Program-made: the position numbers and the translations under genes
Part shown: one piece after another, positions 1 through 7,389 of the stretch
How positions within the stretch are numbered: the first letter of the stretch is position 1
How the letters are laid out: each line of letters begins with the position of its first letter
Source: Streptomyces sp. NBC_01235
GTDB lineage: Bacteria > Actinomycetota > Actinomycetes > Streptomycetales > Streptomycetaceae
DNA length: 64,000 nucleotides
Assembly: GCF_035989285.1 (NCBI RefSeq)
Contig: NZ_CP108513.1
Coordinates: 4,030,001 to 4,094,000 of the forward strand
Reading direction: 5' to 3'
The notes under the pieces: model-generated
Seen by the model: the letters and a program-made list of their open reading frames with translations, nothing else
Told to the model about the DNA's origin: nothing
The model's database searches: none

Positions 1-1141
1 TCTCCGGGGAGAGGGCCGCCGACCCGGAGACGCACGCGCGCAGCTTCCCGCCGAACGCCTCGCGGATCTTGGCGTAGACGAGCGCGTCGGCGACCTTGTG
101 CTTCGCGCCCAGCCCGAAGGGGACGGAGGCCGTGCCGGTGCGCCGGAAGTTGTCCTGCGCCTCCTTGGCGTACTCGCGGGCGACCTCGGCGGCCCACTGG
201 AAGATCTTGTACTTGGCCCCGCCGCCCGCGCGGGCCTTGGCGGCGACCCCGTTGTAGACCTTCTCGAAGATGCGCGGCACGGCGGCCATGTACGTCGGCT
301 GGACGATCGGCAGCTGCTCGATGATCTTGTCGACGCGGCCGTCGACGGCGGTGACGTGACCGACCTCGATCTGGCCGGAGGTGAGGACCTTGCCGAAGAC
401 GTGCGCCAGCGGCAGCCACAGGTACTGCACGTCCTCGCCGCTGATCAGGCCGGTCGCGGCGATCGCCTTCGCCATGTACGACCAGTTGTCGTGCGGGAGG
501 CGGACGCCCTTGGGACGGCCGGTGGTGCCGGAGGTGTAGATGAGGGTGGCGAGCTGGTCCCGGGCGATCGCGGCGACCCGCTCCTTGATCAGCTCGGCCT
601 CCTTCTCCAGCCGGGCCGCGCCGCGCTTCTCCAGCTCGTCGAGGGTGAGGATCCAGTCCTCCCCGGTGTCGACGCCCGCCGGGTCGATCACGACCACATG
701 GGTGAGGGCGGGCAGCTCGGCGCGCTTTTCGACCGCCTTGGCGACCTGGGCCGCGTCCTCGGCGATCAGGACCTTGCTCTCGGAGTCCGAGAGGATGAAC
801 GCCGACTCGTCCACGTTGGTCTGCGGATAGACGGTGGTCGTCGCGGCCCCGGCGCACATGACGCCGAGGTCGGCGAGGATCCACTCGAGCCGGGTTGAGG
901 AGGCGAGCGCGACGCGCTGCTCCGGCTGTACGCCGAGCTCGATGAGGCCGGCCGCGATCGCGTAGACCCGTTCGGCGGCCTGCGCCCAGCTCAGCGACCT
1001 CCAGTCGTCGGGGCCCTCGCCGGACGCGGCTGGTACCGGATACCGGTATGCCTCCGCGTCGGGCGTGGCCGCCACGCGCTCCAGGAAGAGGCCCGCGACG
1101 GACGGCGGACGGTTCTCGATCAGGGTCTGTGTGTCGCTCAC
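1..1141 (-). CDS. Long-chain acyl-CoA synthetase (AMP-dependent), C-terminus cut by window edge
   Basis: Activates fatty acids with ATP and CoA through an acyl-adenylate, in the cytoplasm or at the membrane face. About 380 residues are visible from a GTG start at 1141, preceded by GGAGGA six bases upstream; the C-terminal third lies outside the window. The adenylate-forming P-loop signature LIYTSGTTGRPKGV is read near residues 199-212, followed by the HDNW segment usual in bacterial FadD15/FAA-type enzymes. The N-terminal half has the family pattern of an early RVALASSTRLEW segment and the TTTVYPQTN segment. It lies downstream of lepA on the same strand, but a strong hairpin separates them, so it probably has its own promoter in 1142-1319. 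The family is clear; the preferred chain length is not readable from sequence. Confidence 0.9.
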   Translation of the reverse strand, partial: MSDTQTLIENRPPSVAGLFLERVAATPDAEAYRYPVPAASGEGPDDWRSLSWAQAAERVYAIAAGLIELGVQPEQRVALASSTRLEWILADLGVMCAGAATTTVYPQTNVDESAFILSDSESKVLIAEDAAQVAKAVEKRAELPALTHVVVIDPAGVDTGEDWILTLDELEKRGAARLEKEAELIKERVAAIARDQLATLIYTSGTTGRPKGVRLPHDNWSYMAKAIAATGLISGEDVQYLWLPLAHVFGKVLTSGQIEVGHVTAVDGRVDKIIEQLPIVQPTYMAAVPRIFEKVYNGVAAKARAGGGAKYKIFQWAAEVAREYAKEAQDNFRRTGTASVPFGLGAKHKVADALVYAKIREAFGGKLRACVSGSAALSPE

Positions 1142-1319
1142 GACATCCTCCGGGGCCCGCGGCGATGCGGCTGGCTCATTGCGGCGTTGTTCGACGCGGC
1201 TGTGTTTGGCGCGACTGTTGTTTAACTCGTGAGTAACTACCGAGCAGGGATCAGAGTAGAGGGCGACTGGCCAGCGCGTAAGGGGCCATGGAGGGGCACT
1301 TTCCGCTGAGGAACGGCGC

Positions 1320-1351
1320 GGGGCCCGCCGCGCTGTCGCACGACGGGCCCC
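1320..1351 (-). terminator. Hairpin terminator after lepA
   Basis: Perfect 8-bp stem GGGGCCCG/CGGGCCCC with a 16-base GC-rich loop, starting about 20 bases past the lepA stop codon. It has no U tract, which is common for actinomycete terminators. Confidence 0.55.
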
Positions 1352-1372
1352 GGAGATCGGCGTCCACGGCGG

Positions 1373-3241
1373 CTATTTCTTGCCCTTGCCGGAGCCCGCG
1401 TTGTCGTCGCTGCTCAGGACGGCGATGAAGGCCTCCTGCGGAACCTCCACGGAACCCACCATCTTCATCCGCTTCTTGCCTTCCTTCTGCTTCTCCAGCA
1501 GCTTCCGCTTCCGGGAGATGTCACCGCCGTAACACTTGGCGAGGACGTCCTTGCGGATGGCGCGGATGGTCTCGCGGGCGATGACCCGGGAGCCGATGGC
1601 CGCCTGGATCGGCACCTCGAAGGCCTGCCGCGGGATGAGCTCGCGCAGCTTCGCGACGAGCCGCACACCGTAGGCGTACGCGGCGTCCTTGTGGGTGATC
1701 GCGGAGAAGGCGTCCACCTTGTCGCCGTGCAGCAGGATGTCGACCTTGACCAGGCTGGACGTCTGCTCGCCGGTGGGCTCGTAGTCGAGCGAGGCGTAGC
1801 CGCGGGTCTTGGACTTCAGCTGGTCGAAGAAGTCGAAGACGATCTCGGCGAGGGGGAGCGTGTAGCGGATCTCGACGCGGTCCTCGGAGAGGTAGTCCAT
1901 GCCGAGCAGGACACCGCGCCGGGTCTGGCACAGCTCCATGATCGAGCCGATGAACTCGCTGGGCGCCAGGATGGTGGCGCGCACGACCGGCTCGTACACC
2001 TCCGAGATCTTCCCCTCGGGGAACTCGCTCGGGTTGGTGACGACGTGCTCGCTGCCGTCCTCCATCAGCACCCGGTAGACCACGTTCGGCGCGGTGGCGA
2101 TGAGGTCGAGACCGAACTCGCGCTCCAGCCGCTCACGGATCACGTCGAGGTGCAGCAGGCCGAGGAAGCCGACACGGAAACCGAAGCCGAGGGCGGCGGA
2201 GGTCTCCGGCTCGTAGACCAGCGCGGCGTCGTTGAGCTGGAGCTTGTCGAGGGCGTCCCGCAGCTCGGGGTAGTCGGAGCCGTCCAGCGGATACAGGCCC
2301 GAGAAGACCATCGGCTTCGGGTCCTTGTAGCCGCCGAGCGCCTCGGTCGCACCCTTGTGCAGGCTGGTGATGGTGTCACCGACCTTGGACTGACGGACGT
2401 CCTTCACACCGGTGATGAGATAGCCCACCTCGCCCACGCCGAGGCCGTCGGCCGGGAGCATCTCGGGCGAGTTGGTGCCGATCTCCAGCAGCTCGTGCGT
2501 CGCGCCCGTGGACATCATCCGGATCCGCTCGCGCTTGTTCAGCTGCCCGTCGATGACACGGACGTACGTCACGACACCGCGGTAGGAGTCGTAGACCGAG
2601 TCGAAGATCATCGCGCGGGCGGGGGCGTCGGCGACACCGACCGGCGCCGGGATCTCCTTGACGACCTTGTCGAGCAGCGCGTCGACGCCGAGACCCGTCT
2701 TGGCGGACACCCGCAGCACGTCGTCCGGGTCGCAGCCGACGAGGTTCGCGAGCTCCTCGGCGAACTTCTCGGGCTGCGCGGCCGGCAGGTCGATCTTGTT
2801 CAGCACGGGGATGATCGTGAGGTCGTTCTCCATCGCCAGGTAGAGGTTGGCGAGGGTCTGGGCCTCGATGCCCTGGGCGGCGTCGACGAGGAGGACGGTC
2901 CCCTCGCAGGCCGCGAGCGACCGCGAGACCTCGTAGGTGAAGTCGACGTGCCCCGGGGTGTCGATCATGTTGAGGATGTGCGTGTTGCTCTTGTCATGGG
3001 TGGGAGCCCACGGCAGACGCACCGCCTGGGACTTGATCGTGATGCCGCGCTCGCGCTCGATGTCCATCCGGTCGAGGTACTGAGCACGCATCTGCCGCTG
3101 GTCGACCACGCCGGTCAGCTGGAGCATCCGGTCGGCGAGGGTGGACTTGCCGTGGTCGATGTGCGCGATGATGCAGAAATTGCGGATCTGAGCCGGGTCG
3201 GTACGGCTCGGCTCGGGCACATTCTTAGGGGTCGCGGGCAC
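1373..3241 (-). CDS. lepA: Elongation factor 4 (LepA), ribosome back-translocating GTPase
   Basis: Translational GTPase that acts on stalled ribosomes or during ribosome assembly. The GTP-binding domain carries AHIDHGKST (G1), the switch region [18 protein letters not shown] (G3) and NKIDLP (G4). EF-G-like domains and the LepA-specific C-terminal domain ending in [18 protein letters not shown] follow. A longer open frame extends to 3385, but homologues begin at the short leader before the GTPase domain. The GTG at 3241 gives 622 aa, the normal Streptomyces length, so I use that start; its ribosome binding site is weak (AGGA). The gene is divergent from rpsT, the arrangement expected in Streptomyces, with about 230 bp of shared promoter region. 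Confidence 0.97.
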   Translation of the reverse strand: MPATPKNVPEPSRTDPAQIRNFCIIAHIDHGKSTLADRMLQLTGVVDQRQMRAQYLDRMDIERERGITIKSQAVRLPWAPTHDKSNTHILNMIDTPGHVDFTYEVSRSLAACEGTVLLVDAAQGIEAQTLANLYLAMENDLTIIPVLNKIDLPAAQPEKFAEELANLVGCDPDDVLRVSAKTGLGVDALLDKVVKEIPAPVGVADAPARAMIFDSVYDSYRGVVTYVRVIDGQLNKRERIRMMSTGATHELLEIGTNSPEMLPADGLGVGEVGYLITGVKDVRQSKVGDTITSLHKGATEALGGYKDPKPMVFSGLYPLDGSDYPELRDALDKLQLNDAALVYEPETSAALGFGFRVGFLGLLHLDVIRERLEREFGLDLIATAPNVVYRVLMEDGSEHVVTNPSEFPEGKISEVYEPVVRATILAPSEFIGSIMELCQTRRGVLLGMDYLSEDRVEIRYTLPLAEIVFDFFDQLKSKTRGYASLDYEPTGEQTSSLVKVDILLHGDKVDAFSAITHKDAAYAYGVRLVAKLRELIPRQAFEVPIQAAIGSRVIARETIRAIRKDVLAKCYGGDISRKRKLLEKQKEGKKRMKMVGSVEVPQEAFIAVLSSDDNAGSGKGKK

Positions 3242-3338
3242 GCAGGGTCCTGATTCTTGAGATATCCGCAGGGTCAGCGGCTCGGGTCGGATCGATACGT
3301 AGGCTCCATGGTCCCACGGGCGGCGGCCGGGGACCGGT

Positions 3339-3368
3339 TTGGGCCACTCGCGGGGCCACTGGTAGTCT
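3339..3368 (+). promoter_or_regulatory. Possible rpsT promoter
   Basis: TTGGGC at 3339-3344 and TAGTCT at 3363-3368 are separated by 18 bases, a plausible vegetative -35/-10 pair. It would give a leader of about 100 nt before rpsT. This is inference from motif match only. Confidence 0.3.
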
Positions 3369-3472
3369 GGGCAGCTGTGTCTCATGCCCTCTCAGCGCGA
3401 GGCACAACCTTCGAAATTCATCGGTACGGGATCTCAGTACGGTCCCGTGCCTGAACCTGCAAAGGCTCATTC

Positions 3473-3739
3473 GTGGCGAACATCAAGTCCCAGATCAAGC
3501 GGATCAAGACCAACGAGAAGGCTCGGCTGCGCAACAAGGCCGTCAAGTCCTCCCTGAAGACCGCGATCCGCAAGGCCCGTGAGGCTGCTGCCGCGGGTGA
3601 CGTCGAGAAGGCCACCGAGTACCAGCGCGCTGCCGCGCGTCAGCTCGACAAGGCCGTCTCGAAGGGCGTCATCCACAAGAACCAGGCCGCCAACAAGAAG
3701 TCGGCGCTTGCTTCCAAGGTCGAGACCCTCAAGGGCTGA
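3473..3739 (+). CDS. rpsT: 30S ribosomal protein S20
   Basis: Small basic primary-binding protein of the 30S subunit that contacts 16S rRNA. The 88-aa product begins [19 protein letters not shown] and is rich in Lys and Arg, with the long helical hairpin pattern of S20 and a typical C-terminal [14 protein letters not shown] segment. It starts with GTG, with AAAGG nine bases upstream. It is single and monocistronic, divergent from lepA, and ends before a strong hairpin at 3877-3927. Length and sequence are normal for the family. Confidence 0.97.
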   Translation: MANIKSQIKRIKTNEKARLRNKAVKSSLKTAIRKAREAAAAGDVEKATEYQRAAARQLDKAVSKGVIHKNQAANKKSALASKVETLKG

Positions 3740-3876
3740 ACCCCCTATCTGATCTGATCGCCGGAGGGATCCAGAGCGGGCCCTCTCTCATCCGCTCCCG
3801 TCCGGCACCCCCGAGCCTGTACGCGGCCTGCGTTCGCCACGCGGGTACGGGCTCACCAGCTTGATCAGCGTGAACC

Positions 3877-3927
3877 GAAGGCCCCGGCGCCCCGCCCTTC
3901 CCCAGGGCGAGGCCGACCGGGGCCTTC
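3877..3927 (+). terminator. Nested hairpin terminator after rpsT
   Basis: Outer arms GAAGGCCCCGG and CCGGGGCCTTC are perfect 11-bp complements. Inside them CGCCCT and AGGGCG form a second 6-bp stem with a TCCCC loop. It is placed between rpsT and the 19-bp repeat array. Confidence 0.7.
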
Positions 3928-3942
3928 GGCATGACGGTGAGG

Positions 3943-4113
3943 GCTCGGAGGCCCGGTGAAGGCTCAGAGGCCCGGCTAGGGCTCAGAGGCCCGGCTAGGG
4001 CTCAGAGGCCCGGCTAGGGCTCAGAGGCCCGGCTAGGGCTCAGAGGCCCGGCTAGGGCTCAGAGGCCCGGCTAGGGCTCAGAGGCCCGGCTAGGGCTCAG
4101 AGGCCCGGTGAAG
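3943..4113. repeat. 19-bp tandem repeat, nine copies
   Basis: Nine head-to-tail 19-bp units. Seven internal copies are identical (GCTCAGAGGCCCGGCTAGG); the first (3943-3961) and last (4095-4113) end in GTGAAG instead of GCTAGG, and the first also has one A-to-G change. The unit length is not a multiple of three and the array lies in the spacer between the rpsT terminator and the convergent SnoaL-like gene. Each junction can form a small GGGC/GCCC hairpin. It also contains CTAG in every internal copy, a tetramer that is normally scarce in GC-rich genomes. Confidence 0.95.
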
Positions 4114-4120
4114 GCTGAGG

Positions 4121-4516
4121 TCACACCCAGAAGTCGTTGCTCGCGTCGATGTCCTCGATGCACTCGTCGAGGTCACTGATCTTGTCGCCGACGATCCGGA
4201 AGACGATGCCCCCGTTCTCCTCGATGTGCTTGCCGTTGCGGTCGGCGGAGATGCGGTGCATGGAGACGGCGTGCCCCCGGCCGTCGACGAGTACCGTGCG
4301 CAGATCGACGCGCAACGTCCCGCCCGTCTCCGAGAAGAGACGGCCGTACATGTCCATGATCGCGTCGCGGCCCTTGAAGTCCCCCGAGAGCGGGTGGGAA
4401 CCGGGCACGTGATGCGTACAGTCCCCCGTCATCATCCCACTCAGGGTGTCCAGGTCTCCGTTCGTGAAGGCGTCGTATCCCTTGCGGACGAGCATTGCGT
4501 GCGGGTGTTCAGCCAT
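4121..4516 (-). CDS. SnoaL-like / NTF2-fold protein
   Basis: Small 131-aa protein of the SnoaL-like (nuclear transport factor 2) fold, a cone-shaped alpha+beta barrel used by polyketide cyclases, dehydratases and many ligand-binding proteins. Family features visible are an N-terminal helix (LVRKGYDAFTNGDLDTL), the pattern PGSHPLSGDFKGRDAI and a C-terminal strand pair with HRISADRNGKHIEENGG. No catalytic residue can be assigned, so function is unknown. The ATG at 4516 is preceded by AAGGTGG and is preferred over the upstream ATG at 4537, which has no ribosome binding site. The gene is isolated: a tandem-repeat array lies at each end. Confidence 0.8.
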   Translation of the reverse strand: MAEHPHAMLVRKGYDAFTNGDLDTLSGMMTGDCTHHVPGSHPLSGDFKGRDAIMDMYGRLFSETGGTLRVDLRTVLVDGRGHAVSMHRISADRNGKHIEENGGIVFRIVGDKISDLDECIEDIDASNDFWV

Positions 4517-4613
4517 GTCGATCGCCACCTTTCGCATGCGTAGGCGATGTGCGGCCGGTACGTCCGATTCTCCTCCCCGGCGGGAGAACGGCTACTGGAT
4601 CACCCCTCGGGGG

Positions 4614-4772
4614 AATCCGGGGGATCCGCGGAGATCCAGGGGATCCGGGGGATCCGGGGGATCCGCGGAGATCCAGGGGATCCAGGGGATCCGCGGAGAT
4701 CCAGGGGATCCAGGGGATCCGCGGAGATCGGGGGGATCGGGGGGATCGGGGGGATCCGGGCGGATCCGGGAA
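4614..4772. repeat. GATCC-rich tandem array, 9/10-bp period
   Basis: Sixteen GATC sites, most of them GGATCC, spaced 10,9,9,9,10,9,9,10,9,9,10,9,9,9,10 bases apart between 4623 and 4763, preceded by a degenerate GAATCC copy. Units are GATCCAGGG or GATCCGGGG (9 bp) and GATCCGCGGA (10 bp). It lies in the spacer between the 3' end of holA and the 5' end of the SnoaL-like gene. Translations give collagen-like GDP or RS repeats, but the irregular 9/10 spacing breaks every frame, so I treat it as non-coding. Confidence 0.95.
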
Positions 4773-4788
4773 GGGCGGCTACCCGTGG

Positions 4789-5778
4789 CTACCCGCGGCC
4801 ACCGGAGCGAGCCGCACGCGCGATCGCCACGACGGCTTTCTCCAGGGCGTACTCGGGATCGTCACCCCCGCCCTTCACTCCCGCGTCCGCCTCGGCCACC
4901 GCCCGCAACGCGACGGACACCCCGTCCGGTGTCCACCCCCGCATCTGCTGCCGCACCCGGTCGATCTTCCACGGCGGCATGCCCAGCTCCCGCGCGAGGT
5001 CGGCCGGCCGGCCGCCGCGCGCGGAGGACAGCTTGCCGATGGCCCGTACGCCCTGGGCGAGCGCGCTGGTGATCAGCACGGGCGCGACCCCGGTGGCCAG
5101 CGACCAGCGCAGCGCCTCCAGCGCCTCCGCGGCGCGCCCCTCCACCGCCCGGTCGGCGACGGTGAAGCTCGATGCCTCGGCCCGCCCGGTGTAGTACCGG
5201 CCGACGACGGCCTCGTCGATGGTCCCCTCGACATCGGCCACCAGCTGGGACACGGCCGACGCCAGCTCGCGCAGATCGCTGCCGAGGGCGTCGACGAGCG
5301 CCTGGCAGGCCTCGGGCGTCGCGGACCGACCGGTCGCCCGGAACTCCTGTCTCACGAAGGCCAGCCGATCGGCCGGCTTGGTCATCTTCGGGCAGGCCAC
5401 CTCGCGCGCCCCCGCCTTGCGCGCGGCGTCCAGCAGCGCCTTGCCCTTGGCCTGCCCCGCGTGCAGCAGCACGAGGGTGATCTCCTCAGCGGGCGCCCCG
5501 AGGTACGCCTTGACGTCCTTGATCGTGTCGGCGGACAGGTCCTGCGCGTTGCGTACGACCACGACCTTGCGCTCCGCGAAGAGCGACGGGCTGGTCAGCT
5601 CGGCGAGGGTGCCGGGCTGTAGCTGGTCCGAGGTCAGGTCACGTACGTCCGTGTCGGCGTCGGCGGCCCGGGCGGCGGCCACCACCTCCTGCACGGCACG
5701 GTCGAGCAGGAGGTCCTCCTGGCCCACGGCAAGCGTCACCGGGGCGAGAGGGTCGTCATTCGCAGTCTTCCTGGCCAT
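4789..5778 (-). CDS. holA: DNA polymerase III subunit delta
   Basis: Clamp-loader subunit that opens the beta sliding clamp during replication. The 329-aa product begins MARKTANDDPLAPVTLAVGQ and shows the HolA pattern: an N-terminal P-loop-like domain without a working Walker A, VVVVRNAQDL in the middle, SDLRELASAVSQL in the helical domain and a C-terminal collar helix ending in EYALEKAVVAIARAA. Two upstream in-frame starts exist (5808 and 5787), but the ATG at 5778 matches the family N-terminus. It is the expected neighbour of the comE genes in Streptomyces. It ends directly before the GATCC array. Confidence 0.93.
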   Translation of the reverse strand: MARKTANDDPLAPVTLAVGQEDLLLDRAVQEVVAAARAADADTDVRDLTSDQLQPGTLAELTSPSLFAERKVVVVRNAQDLSADTIKDVKAYLGAPAEEITLVLLHAGQAKGKALLDAARKAGAREVACPKMTKPADRLAFVRQEFRATGRSATPEACQALVDALGSDLRELASAVSQLVADVEGTIDEAVVGRYYTGRAEASSFTVADRAVEGRAAEALEALRWSLATGVAPVLITSALAQGVRAIGKLSSARGGRPADLARELGMPPWKIDRVRQQMRGWTPDGVSVALRAVAEADAGVKGGGDDPEYALEKAVVAIARAARSGGRG

Positions 5779-5829
5779 TGCGACAAGCATGGCACGGGCC
5801 ACTGACAACGCGGCCCGCGAGCGGCTCCC

Positions 5830-6075
5830 CTACGGCTCCTCCCGCCAGCCCTCCCACTCGCCGGCGAACGCGTCCAGCTCCCCCGCGTCCAGCCGCCCGT
5901 CCTCGTCCCGCAGCACGACCAACCACTGCGCGTCCTCCGCGTCGTCCTCCCCGGCCAGCGCGTCCCGGACGATCTGCGGCTCCTCGCGCACGCCGAAACG
6001 CTCGGCGAGCTCCTGGGCCGCCTCCTCCGCGGCATCGCGATCGGGCAGCACCAGCACATGTCTCACATCACTCAC
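5830..6075 (-). CDS. Small conserved hypothetical protein
   Basis: 81-aa acidic protein starting at a GTG (VSDVRHVLVLPDRD), preceded by GGAA nine bases upstream. It has no signal peptide or membrane segment. The sequence alternates a short strand (VRHVLVLP), an acidic helix (EEAAQELAERFG) and a second strand (QWLVVL), suggesting a small alpha/beta fold. I do not recognise a named family. It lies 51 bp upstream of holA on the same strand, so co-transcription is likely. The coding call rests on codon bias and a clean compact open frame. Confidence 0.6.
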   Translation of the reverse strand: MSDVRHVLVLPDRDAAEEAAQELAERFGVREEPQIVRDALAGEDDAEDAQWLVVLRDEDGRLDAGELDAFAGEWEGWREEP

Positions 6076-6162
6076 GCAGCCATTTTCCGGCACGCATGAA
6101 GGGGGCGGAGCAACGGCCGTGTCGGCGCACAGGGGGCAGGCCGACAGACGGGGCGAACGCAC

Positions 6163-6207
6163 AGGTGAGGCGAGCGCACAGGTGAGCAGGTGAGCAGGTG
6201 AGCAGGC
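6163..6207. repeat. Short GTGAGCAG direct repeats
   Basis: Imperfect repeats of an 8-bp unit (CAGGTGAG), three of them in strict tandem around 6180-6206, in the spacer after the YceI gene. Probably a slipped-strand microsatellite; no function assigned. Confidence 0.6.
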
Positions 6208-6255
6208 TGACAGGGGGGTAGGGGGCAGGTGGGCAGAGCGGCAGGCGTCCGCAGG

Positions 6256-7137
6256 TCAGCCCTTGGGGACGATCTGCACGTCCAGCTCGATACGAATGCT
6301 GGGGCCGACCACCGCGATACCCCGCGCCAGCATCGACTGCCAGCTGACGGTGAAGTCGTCCCGGTGCAGCTCGGTCCGCGCCCGGCAGGCCGCCCGCACC
6401 TCGCCGCCCATGCCGTTGCCGAGCCCGAGATACTCCGTGTCCAGCGTGACCGTCCGCGTCACACCGTGCAGCGACAGCGCGCCGGTGACGGCCCACCGGC
6501 TGCCGCCCCTGTGCACGAACCGCTCGCTGTAGAACTCCAGCGTCGGAAACCGCTCGACGTCCAGGAAGTCCGCGGACCGCAGATGGTCGTCCCGCATCCT
6601 GACGTTCGTGTCGATGGACGACGCGTCGATCACCACGTGCATCGCCGACTGCTCCACCCGCTCGGCGATCCGCACCGCCCCCGCGAACGAGTTGAACCGC
6701 CCGTGGATCCGGGCGAGTCCGATGTGCCGCGCGGTGAACCCGATCGACGAATGCGTCGCCTCGAGCTCCCAGTCCCCCGGCGCCGGCAACTCCGGCGGCC
6801 GCGCGACCTGGAGCGTCACATCACCGAGCGAGGACAGCGCGTTCTCCCCGACCGTCGCGCTCGCCCGGTAGGGCGTGTACCCCTCGGCGGACACCGCGAG
6901 CCGGTACTCCCCCGCCGGCACCGTCGTCATGAACGCCCCGAAAGGATCCATGCCGCCGCTGACGACCTTGCGCCCCATCGCGTCGCTCACCGCGAACTCC
7001 GCATGTGGCACCGGCTCGTTGACCGGATCGAGCACCCGGCAGCTCAGCACTCCGGCGTTCGCCGGGGTGTGGACCGCGGCGAGAGGACTCGTCCGCTGCA
7101 TCCGGTTCGTACGGTTTCCCAGCCAACGGCCGAACAT
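6256..7137 (-). CDS. YceI family protein with N-terminal carboxypeptidase-regulatory-like domain
   Basis: 293-aa two-domain protein. Residues about 30-110 form a transthyretin/carboxypeptidase-regulatory-like beta domain (CRVLDPVNEPVPHAEFAV, VPAGEYRLAVSAEGY). Residues about 120-290 are a YceI lipocalin-like domain, which in other bacteria binds polyisoprenoids; signatures are WELEATHSSIGFTARH, GRFNSFAGAV, ADFLDVERFPTLEFYS and SLHGVTR. No signal peptide is evident, so it is probably cytoplasmic. The ATG at 7137 follows AGAGGTG and is preferred over two upstream starts without a ribosome binding site. A perfect 18-bp palindrome lies about 100 bp upstream and may be its operator. Confidence 0.88.
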   Translation of the reverse strand: MFGRWLGNRTNRMQRTSPLAAVHTPANAGVLSCRVLDPVNEPVPHAEFAVSDAMGRKVVSGGMDPFGAFMTTVPAGEYRLAVSAEGYTPYRASATVGENALSSLGDVTLQVARPPELPAPGDWELEATHSSIGFTARHIGLARIHGRFNSFAGAVRIAERVEQSAMHVVIDASSIDTNVRMRDDHLRSADFLDVERFPTLEFYSERFVHRGGSRWAVTGALSLHGVTRTVTLDTEYLGLGNGMGGEVRAACRARTELHRDDFTVSWQSMLARGIAVVGPSIRIELDVQIVPKG

Positions 7138-7234
7138 CCACGACACCTCTGCGCGACTTGGCATCACTTGTTGTCGAAGAAGCATTCGATCACTGATGTG
7201 GCTTTCGAGGCAAGACAAGCCCACATCACGGGAA

Positions 7235-7252
7235 ACCAGCACATGTGCTGGT
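7235..7252. promoter_or_regulatory. 18-bp perfect palindrome, candidate operator of the YceI gene
   Basis: ACCAGCACATGTGCTGGT is a perfect inverted repeat in the spacer between the YceI gene and the N-acetyltransferase. Its position about 98-115 bp upstream of the YceI start fits a dimeric regulator site. No adjacent regulator gene is present. Confidence 0.45.
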
Positions 7253-7284
7253 ACTACGCACGAGTAGCCCCGTGTGACCGGAAT

Positions 7285-7389
7285 CTACCGCTCCGATGGC
7301 CGGCCCCGGTCCGTCGCCCGGTCTGCCACCCGATGCACCGTCCGTTCCGCGGTCTGTTCCGTGTTCCGTTCCGCGGTCCGATCCGTAGT
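7285..7389. repeat. Degenerate repeat encoding the C-terminal tail of the N-acetyltransferase
   Basis: Alternating GTCCG/GATCCG-type motifs (for example CCGCGGTCCGATCCG) repeat through the 3' end of the gene, giving the TADRTTDRTAER-like tail. It looks like slippage-generated sequence kept in frame. Confidence 0.6.

Noticed and set aside
3242..3385. 48-residue N-terminal extension of LepA
   Set aside because: Would lengthen the protein beyond the normal 622 aa and has no family similarity; it lies in the promoter region shared with rpsT.
4446..5072. Plus-strand frame with collagen-like GDPGDP repeats
   Set aside because: The repeats come from the GATCC array; its 9/10-bp spacing does not hold a frame and the rest is antisense to holA.
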